Shown here: positions 12,453 to 24,500 of the stretch, in pieces
Layout: each line of letters opens with the position of its first letter
Position numbering within the stretch: the stretch's first letter is position 1
Program-made: the position numbers and the translations under genes
Source of the DNA: Ecdyonurus torrentis
Lineage: Eukaryota; Arthropoda; Insecta; Ephemeroptera; Heptageniidae
NCBI GenBank assembly: GCA_949318235.1
Contig: OX439133.1
Coordinates: 1,992,431 to 2,056,430, forward strand
Direction of reading: 5' to 3'
Length of the DNA: 64,000 nucleotides
Notes under the pieces: model-generated
What the model was told of the DNA's origin: nothing
The model's input: the letters and a program-made list of their open reading frames with translations, nothing else
Databases searched by the model: none

Positions 12453-12489
12453 TTTTTTTTGCATAATTTTTGAATTGCTAATTAATAAT

Positions 12490-12780
12490 ATAGGGTGTAT
12501 GCGCATGACGTCATATTTTATGCGCTTGAAGGTCATGCTGTAGTAATGAATAACATTGCTCAGCATAGGACAAACTTCGTTTTTTTTTGGGGGGGGGGGG
12601 ATTTATTAATTTTTTGTTATTGATGTTTTTTTCAACTTTTTTCACATTTTTATAACCTATTAAATACATCCATGCTCCTCATGCTCTCAAAAATATTGCT
12701 AAGTATTTTTAATCTTGAACAATGAGCTATTTTCCTCTACGACCCATGTTATTGAGTAACATGAATGCATACACCCTATA
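12490..12780. mobile_element. Family A MITE, complete copy
   Basis: Runs from TATAGGGTGTATGCGCATGA to ATGAATGCATACACCCTATA with inverted ends and TA at both borders. About 290 bp with no coding capacity, consistent with a non-autonomous TA-targeting (Tc1/mariner-type) element. It contains a G12 run at 12589-12600. Confidence 0.8.
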
Positions 12781-13102
12781 TAAAACATAATTATGTATAC
12801 CATAATTATTATTCAAATTTCGCTGAATTCTTTGAATTCATGATGTATTTTTATAAAGTCACGAAAGATGAAACGGGCTGTCATTTTTTTCCTATATGCT
12901 CACATTTATAAATTGCCGCCTGTGACGTCATTTTTTGATTTTCAAAAACATAAAAAATACTTAATAAACTCAAAAATTAGGAAATTCACATATCAATCGA
13001 TTCAAACCAATGTCCTCTTTTAGAATATGCAACAATATAACACCTACGTTTGTTATAATAGTCTTGCTCATTGATTTATTTTATACTTTTATTTCAATTC
13101 AT

Positions 13103-13145
<43 letters not shown>

Positions 13146-13419
13146 TTATTTAATTCCATCGTTTAGCTTCCATATATGTTTTTAATTAAATAAAAAACGT
13201 TTAATTGAAATTAAAACAAAAAGACGAATGATAAAATCGATTATATTAAAATATCGCCCATTAATCTTATATAAACAAGGAAATAGAAAGATTGTTTGAG
13301 GCTCCGCAGGAGACATGCACACACATATATATCATAACTCGTAAGATTTACATACTGCTAGGAGGGGAGGGTTAGAAATATGAAATTTCACCACACCGCA
13401 ACCCCTACTATATGAGATA

Positions 13420-13487
<68 letters not shown>

Positions 13488-13890
13488 TGCATAACTCCCT
13501 GTGGTATTAAAAAAGAAAGAAAAGATGCGCAAACAGAAAAGTTTTAAATAATTCATTTCTTGATTACCATATAGCCTATGCTTTGTGTACTGTTTACATT
13601 TTTTATCATAAGAAAAGTGTCAACCATTTTAAATTATTATTTTTCTTGTCTTCAACTTTTTTTTTTTTTTTTTTTTTTTTTTGAAGTAAGAAAATATATA
13701 ATGATTTAAATATAAAAAGTTATTGACATATACATGCATATTAATATTTATCTTTATTTTTTTTTATATATATATATATGTAATTATTACTTTAGGAAAA
13801 AGTCTTAAAACTAATAATGCAAAATCATTATAGTTATCTAAAATTTCTAACTAAAAATAAATCTGTTCATTTTGTCTCAATATATTATTT
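12781..13890. other. AT-rich spacer with microsatellites
   Basis: No gene. Contains (ATTT)n at 13103-13147, (AT)n at 13424-13484, and a poly-T run at 13659-13682. Confidence 0.7.
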
Positions 13891-13894
13891 CATC

Positions 13895-14625
13895 ACATTT
13901 AAATATTTGTGACCTCAGTGCAGTAGTTTTCTCACAAACACACTAACAAGAGGCTTCTACAATGTTAAATTAGTACATTTTACTGTCTTAAAACCCGTAA
14001 AAGTATGTCTAGTATTCCACATTTAAATATTTGTGACCTCAGTGCAGAAGTTTTCTCACAAACACACTAACAAGAGGCTTCTACAATGTTAAATTGGTAC
14101 ATTTTACTGTCTTAAAACATGTAAAAGTATGTCTAGTATTTCACATTTAAATATTTGTGACCTCAGTGCAGAAGTTTTCTCACAAACACACTAACAAGAG
14201 GCTTCTACAATGTTAAATTGGTACATTTTACTGTCTTAAAACATGTAAAAGTATGTCTAGTATTCCACATTTAAATATTTGTGACCTCAGTGCAGTAGTT
14301 TTCTCACAAACACACTAACAAGAGGCTTCTACAATGTTAAATTAGTACATTTTACTGTCTTAAAACATGTAAAAGTATGTCTAGTATTGCACATTTAAAT
14401 ATTTGTGACCTCAGTGCAGTAGTTTTCTCACAAACACACTAACAAGAGGCTTCTACAATGTTAAATTAGTACATTATACTGTCTTAAAATACGTAAAAGT
14501 ATGTCTAGTATTCTACATTTAAATATTTGTGACCTCAGTGCAGTAGTTTTCTCACAAACACACTAACAAGAGGCTTCTACAATGTTAAATTAGTACATTT
14601 TACTGTCTTAAAACACGTAAAAAAT
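13895..14625 (+). repeat. Family C 124-bp tandem repeat, 6 units
   Basis: GACCTCAGTGCAG landmarks at 13911, 14035, 14159, 14283, 14407 and 14531 give an exact 124-bp period with few substitutions per unit. The same unit occurs once at about 35800 and, in reverse orientation, fills ACADSB introns at 50058 and 62120. Confidence 0.95.
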
Positions 14626-14716
14626 TGGTAAAGTTATGGGGAAAAAAATATATATATAATTTTTTTGGTTATATTTAATTTCATGAAAAAGATAATCTTT
14701 TATTTTATTGTAAACT

Positions 14717-14748
<32 letters not shown>

Positions 14749-15051
14749 TAATTCACAAGTCGTCTATAAAAAGATGATTTCCTGATTTGAAATCCCCCAG
14801 TCACTTCATATTCTATATATTATATTCCCCCTTCCTCTATTGTATAGTATATAGGATAGCTGAATCAGTAATTATAAACATACTAAATGCACAAGAGAAT
14901 AAAGTATTACATTTTTAACCATGTTCATTTATTAAATAAAAAAACAATGTAGGTTACTGATATACTTATATATATATATATATATATACATTAAAAAAGT
15001 GCTATATGGTAAAGCATAATGTTACATTGGCAATTTGCTACAAAAAATTAG
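14626..15051. other. AT-rich spacer, no gene seen
   Basis: Contains poly-A (14717-14744) and a short (AT)n at about 14967-14989. No frames or transposon ends recognised. Confidence 0.6.
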
Positions 15052-15391
15052 TTAAAGCCATAGACCACATAAAACAACATGAGCTTTTTAATGAATAAAC
15101 ATGAAATGGGATCTTAAAATCTGTTGACAATTTTTACCAGAATGTAAATGTAGCCCCACGAGAGAGCGGGAAAAAACTGTAAAGTATGCAATTTGCGTGA
15201 AAGTTCATGTTTATGACGTCAGAAACATGCAAAAATAAGTATGAAAATGTTGTGTGTGTTGCATAAATCGAAATTTCTGATCACTGCTACGGGGCTACAG
15301 TTGGGGTTTGAGACATAGTTATATATGTAAATCCCATCAAGTGTTTTGTGATATAAATGCTTATGTTTTTCACTATGGTCTATTCCTTTAA
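15052..15391 (+). mobile_element. Family G MITE (ends TTAAAGGCATAG-like)
   Basis: About 340 bp from TTAAAGCCATAGACCACAT to CACTATGGTCTATTCCTTTA. Shares the internal block ATTTTTACCAGAATG and AGCCCCACGAGAGAGCG with copies at 30184 and 45235. No coding capacity. Confidence 0.75.
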
Positions 15392-15571
15392 TTTTTTTGT
15401 TATTTTTATTTTTCTCACATTATTGAAATTCAACTTATTATAACAACATCAATGCTCTCAAAAATATTAAGTATTTTTAAACTGGCAAAATGAGTTATTT
15501 TCCTATACTTGTCCATGTTATTTAGTGCTCACTTATGACGTCGACTTTAACATGAATGAAAACACCCTATA
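15392..15571. mobile_element. Family A MITE, right part
   Basis: Carries the TTTTTCTCACAT, AAACTGGCAAAATGAG and GACTTTAACATGAATG landmarks and the CACCCTATA terminus. Its left half is replaced by the family G element that ends at 15391. Confidence 0.7.
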
Positions 15572-15872
15572 GTGTGTATGTATTCATGTTAAAGTCGACG
15601 CCATGTTGGATTACTCAATAACATGGGCAGCATAGGCAAATAAATTATTTTGCCAGTTTAAAAATACTTACCAATACTTTTCATATAGCATTGATGTTTT
15701 AAATATGTTAAATTAGTATCTCAAGTTTGTGAGAAAAAATAACACATAACAAAAAATAACTGATTTCCCAAAGAAAATTGGCTTAAATGAAGTTTGTCCT
15801 TTGCTGAGCATACTATACTCCAGTATGGCCTCCACGCGCAATAAATATGACATCATCCGCATATACCCTATA
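15570..15872 (-). mobile_element. Family A MITE, complete, opposite orientation
   Basis: Reverse-complement copy, from CATGTTAAAGTCGACGCC near its left border to GCATATACCCTATA at its right. It abuts the forward fragment 15392-15571 head-on, so the pair can fold on itself. Confidence 0.75.
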
Positions 15873-16192
15873 GGAAAATAAATAATTTTGCCTGTTAAAA
15901 AATTCTTAATATTTTTGAGAGCATTGATGTTGTTAATAGGTTGAATTTCAAGTATTATTTGCGTAATATACTTATTAATAATAATATTAAATGATAATAT
16001 ACTTATTTGCGTATACTAATAAGCACATCTTTTTTTTCCGTGTATGTGAGAAAAATAATAATAACAAAAAAATTAACCAATTTCTCTAAGAAAATAGCCA
16101 ATAAAAACGACTATACTGAGCAATGCTACTAATTCCTCCAGTATGGCCTCCAAGCGTATATTAAATATGACGTCATGCGCATTCACCCTATA
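15873..16192 (-). mobile_element. Family A MITE, third consecutive copy, 5' truncated
   Basis: Continues from the previous copy starting in the middle of the element (GGAAAATAAATAATTTTGCC) and ends with GACGTCATGCGCATTCACCC. Part of a cluster of three family A elements. Confidence 0.65.
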
Positions 16193-16259
16193 TATATAAG
16201 GCAGGAAATATATTAGAGAGCACTTTTGCAATGGGAAATATAGTGTATCGAGCACTTCC

Positions 16260-16262
<3 letters not shown>

Positions 16263-16342
<80 letters not shown>
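16263..16342. repeat. (TC)n microsatellite
   Basis: About 80 bp of pure TC dinucleotide repeats. Confidence 0.97.
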
Positions 16343-16345
<3 letters not shown>

Positions 16346-16603
16346 ATAGTATCTCTTATATTGACCGAGTTTTACATCTCATATCCCAGGATATATTATG
16401 AAACAGGATAAAATTACATTTTTTTTCTTTATTGATAAATATGTAATGCAAGATTTTAATTCACTTGTAAAGTTACGTTTATTTTTTCTTACAAAAAAAT
16501 TTAAACAGTTTCATTTTTTACTTTGATGCATAAAGATTATATACCTAAAATTATATGATGCAGAAGTGGATTTTAAGTGAAATAAAATCCATTATGATTA
16601 ATG

Positions 16604-17096
16604 TGTTAGCAGCTTCTGTAGCCAGTTCAATGTAATCCTGGTGACGAGCTGATTACATTGAACTGGCTACTGAAGCTGCTAACATCAATCAATATTGATT
16701 TGTATACAAGTTAGCAGCTTCAGTAGCCAGTTAAATGTAATCCTGGTGACGAGCTGATTACATTGAACTGGCTACTGAAGCTGTTAGCATCAGTCAATAT
16801 TGATTTGTATACAAGTTAGCAGCTTCAGTAGCCAGTTCAATGTAATCCTGGTGATGAGCTGATTACATTGAAATAGCTACTGAAGCTGCTAACATCAATC
16901 AATATTGAATTGTATACAAGTTAGCAGCTTCAGTAGCCAGTTCAATGTAATCTTTGTGACGAGCTGATTACATTGAACTGGGTACTGAAGCTGCTAGCAT
17001 CAATCAATATTGAATTGTATACAAGTTAGCAGCTTCAGTAGCCAGTTCAGTGTAATCCTGGTGACGAGCTGATTACATTGAACTGGCTACTGAAGT
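16604..17096 (+). repeat. Family B 105-bp hairpin satellite, 5 units
   Basis: Each unit is a perfect or near-perfect palindrome with stem AGCAGCTTCAGTAGCCAGTT continuing to ATGTAATC (about 30 bp), a 13-nt asymmetric loop CTGGTGACGAGCT, and the complementary arm. A ~32-bp spacer separates units; it contains ATCAATATTGAT and GTATAC palindromes. Period 105 bp (loop starts at 16637, 16742 and so on). The loop orientation is the same here as in all other arrays in the window. Confidence 0.95.
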
Positions 17097-17424
17097 GCAT
17101 AGATAACAAATAAATTAATCAATAAAATCAATTTACATTACATATATCAATAAAAACATATAAAACATTGAGATAATGCACTGGAAATGAACACAAAGGA
17201 AAAAGTTAGTTGAAAAAGTTAAAATATTGAAATTTAATCAAGAAATACGTAAAATATTCAGTAAAACTGGCGTACGATGTTTTCAAAGCTTTGTATACCT
17301 ATATAAAGAAGGGTAAGGTAGATAAATTTAGTATTAATGGAAAAAACTCTGCGTTGTTTTCTTTTCTTGATAGAAATAATAGATTGTTTGTTGTATAATA
17401 CTGCATCGTGGCAAAGGGGTTTTA
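17097..17424. other. AT-rich spacer, no gene seen
   Basis: Nothing recognised in this stretch. Confidence 0.5.
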
Positions 17425-18056
17425 TATAGGGTGTATGCGGATGACGTCATACTGATTGCGCAACGAGGCCATAATGGATCATAACATTACTCAGCATAGA
17501 ATGAACGTCGTTTTATTATTTTTTTTTTTTTAGTTTTCTTTTGGGAAATCGGGTAAATTTTGGTTATATATAATTTTCTCACATACAGTAGGGTGTATGC
17601 GGATGACGTCATATTTATTGCGCTTGGAGGCCATACTGGAGTAGTGCATAACATTGCTCAGCATAGGACAAACTCCTTTAAGCCAATTTTCTTTGGGAAA
17701 TTGGTTAATTTTTTGTTTTTAATTGTTATTTTTCTCACATACTTGATATACTAATTCAACATATTTACAGCATCAATGCTCTCAAAAATATTGCATAGTG
17801 TTTTTAAACTGGCAAAATGATTTTTTTTCCTATGCCACCTATGTTATTGCGTTATCCAACATGGCGTCGACTTTAACATGAATCCATACACCCTATACTT
17901 GAATTTCAAACTATATCTATAACTATCAACACCAATGCTCTCAAAAATATTGCTATAAATATAGTTTAAAATATTTTTAAACTGGCAAAATTAGTCACTT
18001 TTCCTATACTGGTCCATGTTATTGAGTGATCCGTCATGGCATGAATGCCTATATAG
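17425..18056 (+). mobile_element. Family A MITE split by a second family A MITE (outer copy)
   Basis: The outer copy runs 17425-17588, stops inside its CTCACATA region, and resumes at about 17898 with CTTGAATTTC, ending near 18056. The interruption is exactly one complete family A copy. The outer copy is more degraded than the inner one. Confidence 0.85.
17589..17897 (+). mobile_element. Family A MITE, complete inner (nested) copy
   Basis: TAGGGTGTATGCGGATGACG to CATACACCCTATA, about 309 bp, flanked by TA on both sides where the outer copy would read CACATACTTGA. This supports TA target-site duplication and later insertion than the outer copy. Confidence 0.85.
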
Positions 18057-18336
18057 ACTGGCTGCACTAATATTTAAGAGCCGCCATTTTGGTGGTCAAA
18101 AATACACATATTATCCTTTTTTTTTTTAATAGCAAACAAAGCTTCAAACTTCAATCCCAGCCTTATTATTAGATCCTTTAATAAGCTACAAGAATATCAG
18201 AAAAATACTTGCTGTCGAAATATACTTTGATTTTTTTTATGACAAATGAGAAAAAATGATGTTTCCCCTATGCTAGACATTGTATTAGGCACCACAAGCA
18301 TGGCGTCAAAGCGCAAGGATGTGCAATGCGTCTATA
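18052..18336 (+). mobile_element. Family H MITE (ends TATAGAC/GTCTATA)
   Basis: About 285 bp, from TATAGACTGGCTGCACTAAT to AGGATGTGCAATGCGTCTATA. Contains GCCGCCATTTTGG near the left and CATGGCGTCAAAGCGCAAGG near the right. Further copies lie at 18904 (inverted) and 53875. Confidence 0.8.
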
Positions 18337-18903
18337 TTCAAAGCCTAAAATACTTTACATGTCTTTTTTTGCAAAATATTTTTTCAAAAAATAAAAAATA
18401 AATAATTATAATAAAAAATAAAGTTTTTCTTAGCGTTGATTTATTTAAATTAGGAATCTCGCGCCTTTTTCTAGGCCGTTTCTGATTGGTGCTACTCCTC
18501 ACCGGTAAGAACCATTACCAAATTTAAAAATTAAAAATTACTAAACTGTTTATTTCCAATCACTCTACGTATAGTTTTCAAAATGATATTTAAATGTTAA
18601 ATCAATAAAATTTTAACACCTATATAAATATCATATGCCAATAAAATGTCAAATTATTGATGAAATATGAAATAATTTATTAATATTTTAAATTTATTTA
18701 AAATTCCCGATAGAATAATTTAAATTATTTATGCGAGAATTAGTTTAAATTTTGACTTTTTATTTTAATTAAAAAAACATTTATTTAAATAATTCATTTC
18801 TGTTGTTGTCATTTATGAATATATAAACTTTTGTACACTAGAAAAACAGATATGTAGTGACATTTTAGTTAATGCAGTGGGTGCGGCCGACTTGGAATGG
18901 AAT
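18337..18903. other. AT-rich spacer between two inverted family H copies
   Basis: No gene or clear repeat ends recognised. Confidence 0.5.
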
Positions 18904-19199
18904 TATAGACCCCTTGCACATCCTTGCGCTTTGTCGCCATGTTTGTGGTGCCTAATGCATTGTCCAGCATAGGGGAAACTTCGTTTTTCCTCATTTTTCA
19001 CATAAAAAATAGTTTATTTTAAATCAACAAATTTTTCTCATGTCCTTCGAGCTTATTAGGAGCTAGAAATAAGGCTTTGATTGAGGTTTGAAGCTTCTTT
19101 TGCTATTAAAAAAATAAAAATGATGTTTTTCCTATACTGGCCTATGTATTCCTGACCAACAAAATGGCGGCTCTTAAATATGAGTGCAAGCGGTCTATA
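18904..19199 (-). mobile_element. Family H MITE, complete, inverted
   Basis: From TATAGACCCCTTGCACATCC to AAATATGAGTGCAAGCGGTC plus the TATA terminus; reverse orientation relative to the copy at 18052. Confidence 0.8.
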
Positions 19200-19267
19200 G
19201 TCAAAAGAGGAACTATATTTTCACAATAATTATTTCAACGTTATTTTTATCGAAGAAAACAAATACT

Positions 19268-19458
19268 GATTGCTTCTGTTTACTCAAAATGTGGAAAAGG
19301 AAGTGACCGGAAGAGGAAACCACGTGACGGTAAAAGTGGGAGGTACAGTAGCTCAGGCCTAGCTTGCTGCTGGCACTAAGGTTTCTCCCACTTTTACTGT
19401 CACGTGGTTTCCTTTTCCGGCCACTTCCTTTTCCGCATTTTGAGTAAACAGACGCAAT
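19268..19458. mobile_element. Small foldback element (~85-bp arms)
   Basis: TGCTTCTGTTTACTCAAAAT through CACGTGACGGTAAAAGTGGG returns as its reverse complement after a ~30-bp loop (19345-19378). The arms differ at a handful of positions. No coding capacity. Confidence 0.75.
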
Positions 19459-19767
19459 GACTGTAAATTTCAAATAAAATTGAATCAATTCATTAAATGA
19501 TTTCTATTCCAAAATAAGTTTCAAAAATATTTTTTAATTTTTAAAAAGAGTTTCTAATTCAATTTAAAAAGATTTTGGCGCTAAAATTTGAATTTTCACA
19601 TTTACATATTATATATCTTTGCAAACTTCAATATTTGCTGCATGTTTTCACATGTTTGACATACAAGTAACATTTCATCTTAACTGCCTGTGAATTTTAT
19701 CTTTCACGACCATTCAGTTTGTCACATATCAGCCGCTAATCGACTTCCTGTGAACCCAAAGTTTATC

Positions 19768-19812
<45 letters not shown>

Positions 19813-20318
19813 ATATAACAAATTTACATTATAAATAAAGTCTATAAATAGTTATATAACTTTTTAGTTACATTTTTACGTGTCGTATTTTTTTTTCTTT
19901 CTGTTTTTCTCTAATTTGAAAGTTCTTAATTAGCTGCAATACGACATTTTTACAATTATATGCAGTTTTTTTTTTTTTTTTTTATATTATTTATTTATAT
20001 ATTTATTTTTTAATCGTAAATAAACATTATCATTATTGTACAAACTAAGGCAGTATGACCTATATATACGTATGTACTTCAAAGCAATATATTACTTATC
20101 ATAAAAGTTACAAAACACGTACAGTACTGCGTGTTCATCGGGCACCGAATGTTATTATATTACATATCAAAAATCAACGTTCAATCACCTCAATAATCTT
20201 ACATTATATTTTTTTATTAAAAACTGTCAGTTGAAATGTGTGATAACGCAATGAAGTATAAAATTATTTGATATACATATTACCATTATATGTGGAGTAA
20301 CAGTGAACGTTTGGTGTT
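19459..20318. other. AT-rich spacer with a dispersed repeat
   Basis: 19630-19760 matches 25735-25870 (GCTGCATGTTTTCACATGTT, later CAGTTTGTCACATATCAG), a dispersed repeat of about 130 bp. Poly-A (19770-19810) and poly-T runs follow. No gene seen. Confidence 0.6.
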
Positions 20319-20625
20319 CGATCTACCTGGCTAGTTACTTCACCTGTAGTTAACATTTACCTTTGTAGTACCTGGTTAGTTACTTCACCTGTAGTTATCA
20401 TTTACCTTTGTACTACCTGGCTAGCTACTTCACCTGTAGTTATCATTTACCTTTGTGCTACCTGGCTAGTTACTTCACCTGTAGTTATCATTTACCTTTG
20501 TACTACCTGGCTAGCTACTTCACCTGTAGTTATCATTTACCTTTGTACTACCTGGCTAGCTACTTCACCTGTAGTTATTATTTACCTTTGTACTACCTGG
20601 CTAGCTACTTCACCTGTAGTTATAT
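20319..20625. repeat. 45-bp minisatellite, about 7 units, upstream of HEXD
   Basis: Unit words TACCTGGCTAGCTACTTCAC and TGTAGTTATCATTTACCTTT repeat at 45-bp spacing. Because 45 is a multiple of three, an open frame with a 15-residue repeat appears at 20408-20638; it has no other support. The array lies just upstream of the first recognised HEXD coding exon. Confidence 0.9.
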
Positions 20626-20738
20626 GCGATACTCATGACAAATGAAGCGATACTGCTAAAGTCATTATTACTCCTAAAAATCGCCGCATACCTGTATACA
20701 CATGTTTTCTCACCCCCACCCCTGTCTCTATGTTACAG

Positions 20739-21454
20739 ATGACCGTGGCCGCCAGTTACGCAGGCCGGCTAGGTCTCACGGCCTGGAGAAAGAAGTCCAC
20801 GGTACTAGGTGCCTTGGTGTTCCTCGTGTTACTTCTGCTTTGTGTGCAGTTCACCGCCATGCCTGGCAGACCCTCACCTGAGGGTACTTTACCTCAGACA
20901 CCCCTGAGAACTCTCAGGTACCTGCCCAGGGTCGCACCTTTAGAGTCGGCGGAGGTAAGATTCGTATTAATTTTTTTTTTTTTTTTTTTATAAATAGAAA
21001 AGTATTGATTGAGGTTTGCTAAAATTTTAAACAAACTATAAGAAGCCAAAAGTATTAAAAATTTAAGTGCTACGATGTAATTTTGCTACAAAAATAAATA
21101 ATATTATGTAAGTGTTGACGTGTTTATTATTATATAATTAAAATTATCTTAGGTTTTATTTTTATTATTATTATCATTTATATACATTGTCCAACCAAGG
21201 AATAGGCTTATCGGTTGGTTTGATTTTATAAACATTATAATTTCTTTTAACACAAAACAAAATTCAAAACAATATAATTTTTTATTATTATTAATTTTTA
21301 TATTTACAATTCTTTACTTATAAAAGTGCAATAGGAAATGGACCTTTTTAAATTTCACAAAAGCATACGAAAAAAAAAAAAAATAATAAAAAAAAAAAAT
21401 ATCTACCACGTAAATTTTGTGACGAGTTTTAATTTTTCCTTCTTTTTTCGCAAA

Positions 21455-21530
<76 letters not shown>

Positions 21531-24500
21531 TCTGGGCATATAGCGATGAGATTTCGTACAACAATTTCTTATGATACAAAAAAGCATAAATCGTACGTCA
21601 ATTAATAACAATTGTTATGACTAAATCAACTAAAATTACATGACATATTTGTAATTACGCCTATATACTGCCATGTTTGTCACAGAACACTAACAGACTG
21701 GGCGAAGGAGCAGACGTGGTGAGGTTCGTACAGCCCCACAGCAGAGCCCCTGCCCCAGCCCCTGATCTCGAGGCCCCCATGCCTGATCAAGAGGAAGCTC
21801 AAGTGAGAGAGGTGCCTGCGGAGACACCGAGCAGGGACGAGGTGGCGATCAGAAGGCAGGGACGTCTGGTGCACCCCATCGATCAGCAGTTACTGCAGCA
21901 GAGGTATGACGACATTACCCCACACACCCTTAGTTACCCGGGGTAACTAAAATATCGGGGTTTTGCTGGACCCGGGTCCTGGTCCGAACCCCTGGTTACC
22001 CCAAGCACCCCTAGTTACCTCGCACACCCTTGTAAACCTACACATCCCTTATAAACCTATACACCCCAAGTTCCCATAAACTCCAGGTTACCCCATAAAT
22101 CCCTAGTTACCCCTGCACATGCCTGGTTACTTTACACAACCCTTGTTCCCCAAACACACATTTTGACCCCACACACCCCTTCTTACCGTATACATCCCTA
22201 GTTATATCACAGACTTCTGGCCATCCCACACCCCTAGTTACTCTACACACCCCTGGCTACCCCAAACACACCTGATTATACCTTGCACACCCCTGGTTAC
22301 CCCAATAACCCATAGATAACCCCTTAACCTCTAATTACCCCACAAACACTTGTTAGTTACCCCACATTACCCCTACACACCCCTATATTACCTCCCTAAT
22401 TCTCTAATCTAACCACATATATTTCTCTCTCACCCCACAGTGTGGAGCAGTTAGAACAGATGGGCGTGGCTAGAGTGGCCCTGGACCCTCACACCCCCCT
22501 GATACCGCGACATCGACTGGTCCACTTTGACTTGAAGGGGGCTCCACCCAAGATGTCTTACCTGAAACGTCTCCTACCCTTGTTAAAACAACTTGGAGCC
22601 ACTGGGCTGCTCATAGAGTGGGAGGACATGTTTCCCTTCACTGGAAGTCTGGCCAAAGTAGCTGCCACTAACCACTACACTGTGGCAGAGGTAGGCAGCC
22701 ATCTTGGTGGTGCAAACATAACATGCTCTACTATAGCAGGATATCCATATGACATCATATTTGAAGCCATACTGGAGCGATGAATAACATTGCTCAAAAT
22801 AGGACAAACTATGTTTTTGGCTATTTTCTAATGAGCATCTCTTATTTTGTTGTTATTATTATTTTTCTCACATACTTGAGATATTAATTCAACCTGTTAA
22901 CAACATTAACGCTCTCAAAAATATTGCTTAGTAATTTTAAACTGGCAAAATGTGTCATTTTCCTATACCAGCCCATGCAGTGACGTGAGTATCATGCTAC
23001 ATTTTAAATTATGATTTTTTAAATTTTGTTTTGTCCCATAAGAGCCTAAGTTAATTTCACTAAATTATTTTCTCTCTTATCTGATGGTCATGGGTTCTGA
23101 AAATTTTATCTTAGGTAAAACTGTTACTGTTAACTTTCAAATTACAAACTTTACTCAAAATGACCAATCTGCGTTTGGCGCTTCTACGTGTTTTAACATG
23201 AGAAGTAGATGGGGGAACTTGGAAATTGTGAATTGTAGCACGTTCATTTTTCACCAAATTTGTAAAGTGTAGTTCGTTCACTTCGACGGGTAAGCATTGA
23301 TATAGAAGCCTTTATGTTATATTTCACAACGTTCAGTTTGTTAGACAAGCAGTCTGAACTTACTTAAGGGGTTTATTCAGATGACTTGCATTTCAAAATC
23401 TAAAAAATAAAAAAAAAAACGTCAAAACTTGATGATGACATATTTGAAAGTTAACAGTAACAGCTACCTATGATACAATTTTCAGAACTCGTGACCATCA
23501 GATAAGAGAGAAAATAATTATTAAAATTAACATGGGCTCTTATGGGATTAAAACTTCAAAAAAATCATAATTTAAAATTTAGCATGGTGACCCCCCAAAA
23601 TTTTTACATTTTTGAAGATACCTAATCCTAATGTATCACTGGGCAAAATTTCAGATTTTTCTTTTGTTACAATTTTGTTTAGTCAAGTCCCGCAGTAGCT
23701 GATTAATTGTTGCCCACAGGTTCGCTCTCTGCTCGTACAAGCCAAAGAACTAGGACTGGAGACAATACCACTGGTGCAGACGTTTGGCCACCTAGAGTTT
23801 GTGCTCAAGTTAGAGCAGTTCTCAAGTCTACGTGAAGTACCCGAGATACCTCAAGCCTTGTGTCCTTCACTTAACACGTCCATCTCTCTGGTCAGCAAGA
23901 TGATTGACCAGGTGGTCAAGGCTCACTCAGAGGTCAGTATAGTAGTGGGTCTTGTACATAGGTCAGTATAGTAGTGGGTCTTGTCAGTCAAGCCTTATGT
24001 CCGTCACTTAACACGTCCATCTCTCTGGTCAGCAAGATGATTGACCAGGTGGTCAAGGCTCACTCTGAGGTCAGTATAGTAGTGGGTCTTGTACATAGGT
24101 CAGTATAGTAGTGGGTCTTGTCAGTCAAGCCTTATGTCCTTCACTTAACACGTCCATCTCTCTGGTCAGCAAGATGATTGACCAGGTGGTCAAGGCTCAC
24201 TCTGAGGTCAGTATAGTAGTGGGTCTTGTACATAGGTCAGTATAGTAGTGGGTCTTGTCAGTCAAGCCTTATGTCCGTCACTTAACACGTCCATCTCTCT
24301 GGTCAGCAAGATGATTGACCAGGTGGTCAAGGCTCACTCTGAGGTCAGTATAGAAGTGGGTCTTGTACATAGGTCAGTATAGTAGTGGGTCTTGTCAGTC
24401 AAGCCTTATGTCCGTCACTGAACACGTCCATCTCTCTGGTCAGCAAGATGATTGACCAGGTGGTCAAGGCTCACTCTGAGGTCAGTATAGTAGTGGGTCA

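Noticed and set aside
16604..17096. CRISPR-like reading of regularly spaced palindromic repeats
   Set aside because: The spacers are identical between units rather than unique, there are no cas genes, and the DNA is eukaryotic; it is a hairpin satellite.
20408..20638. 76-residue frame with a 15-residue repeat upstream of HEXD
   Set aside because: Open only because the minisatellite period (45 bp) is a multiple of three and the unit lacks a stop in that frame; not continuous with HEXD exons.
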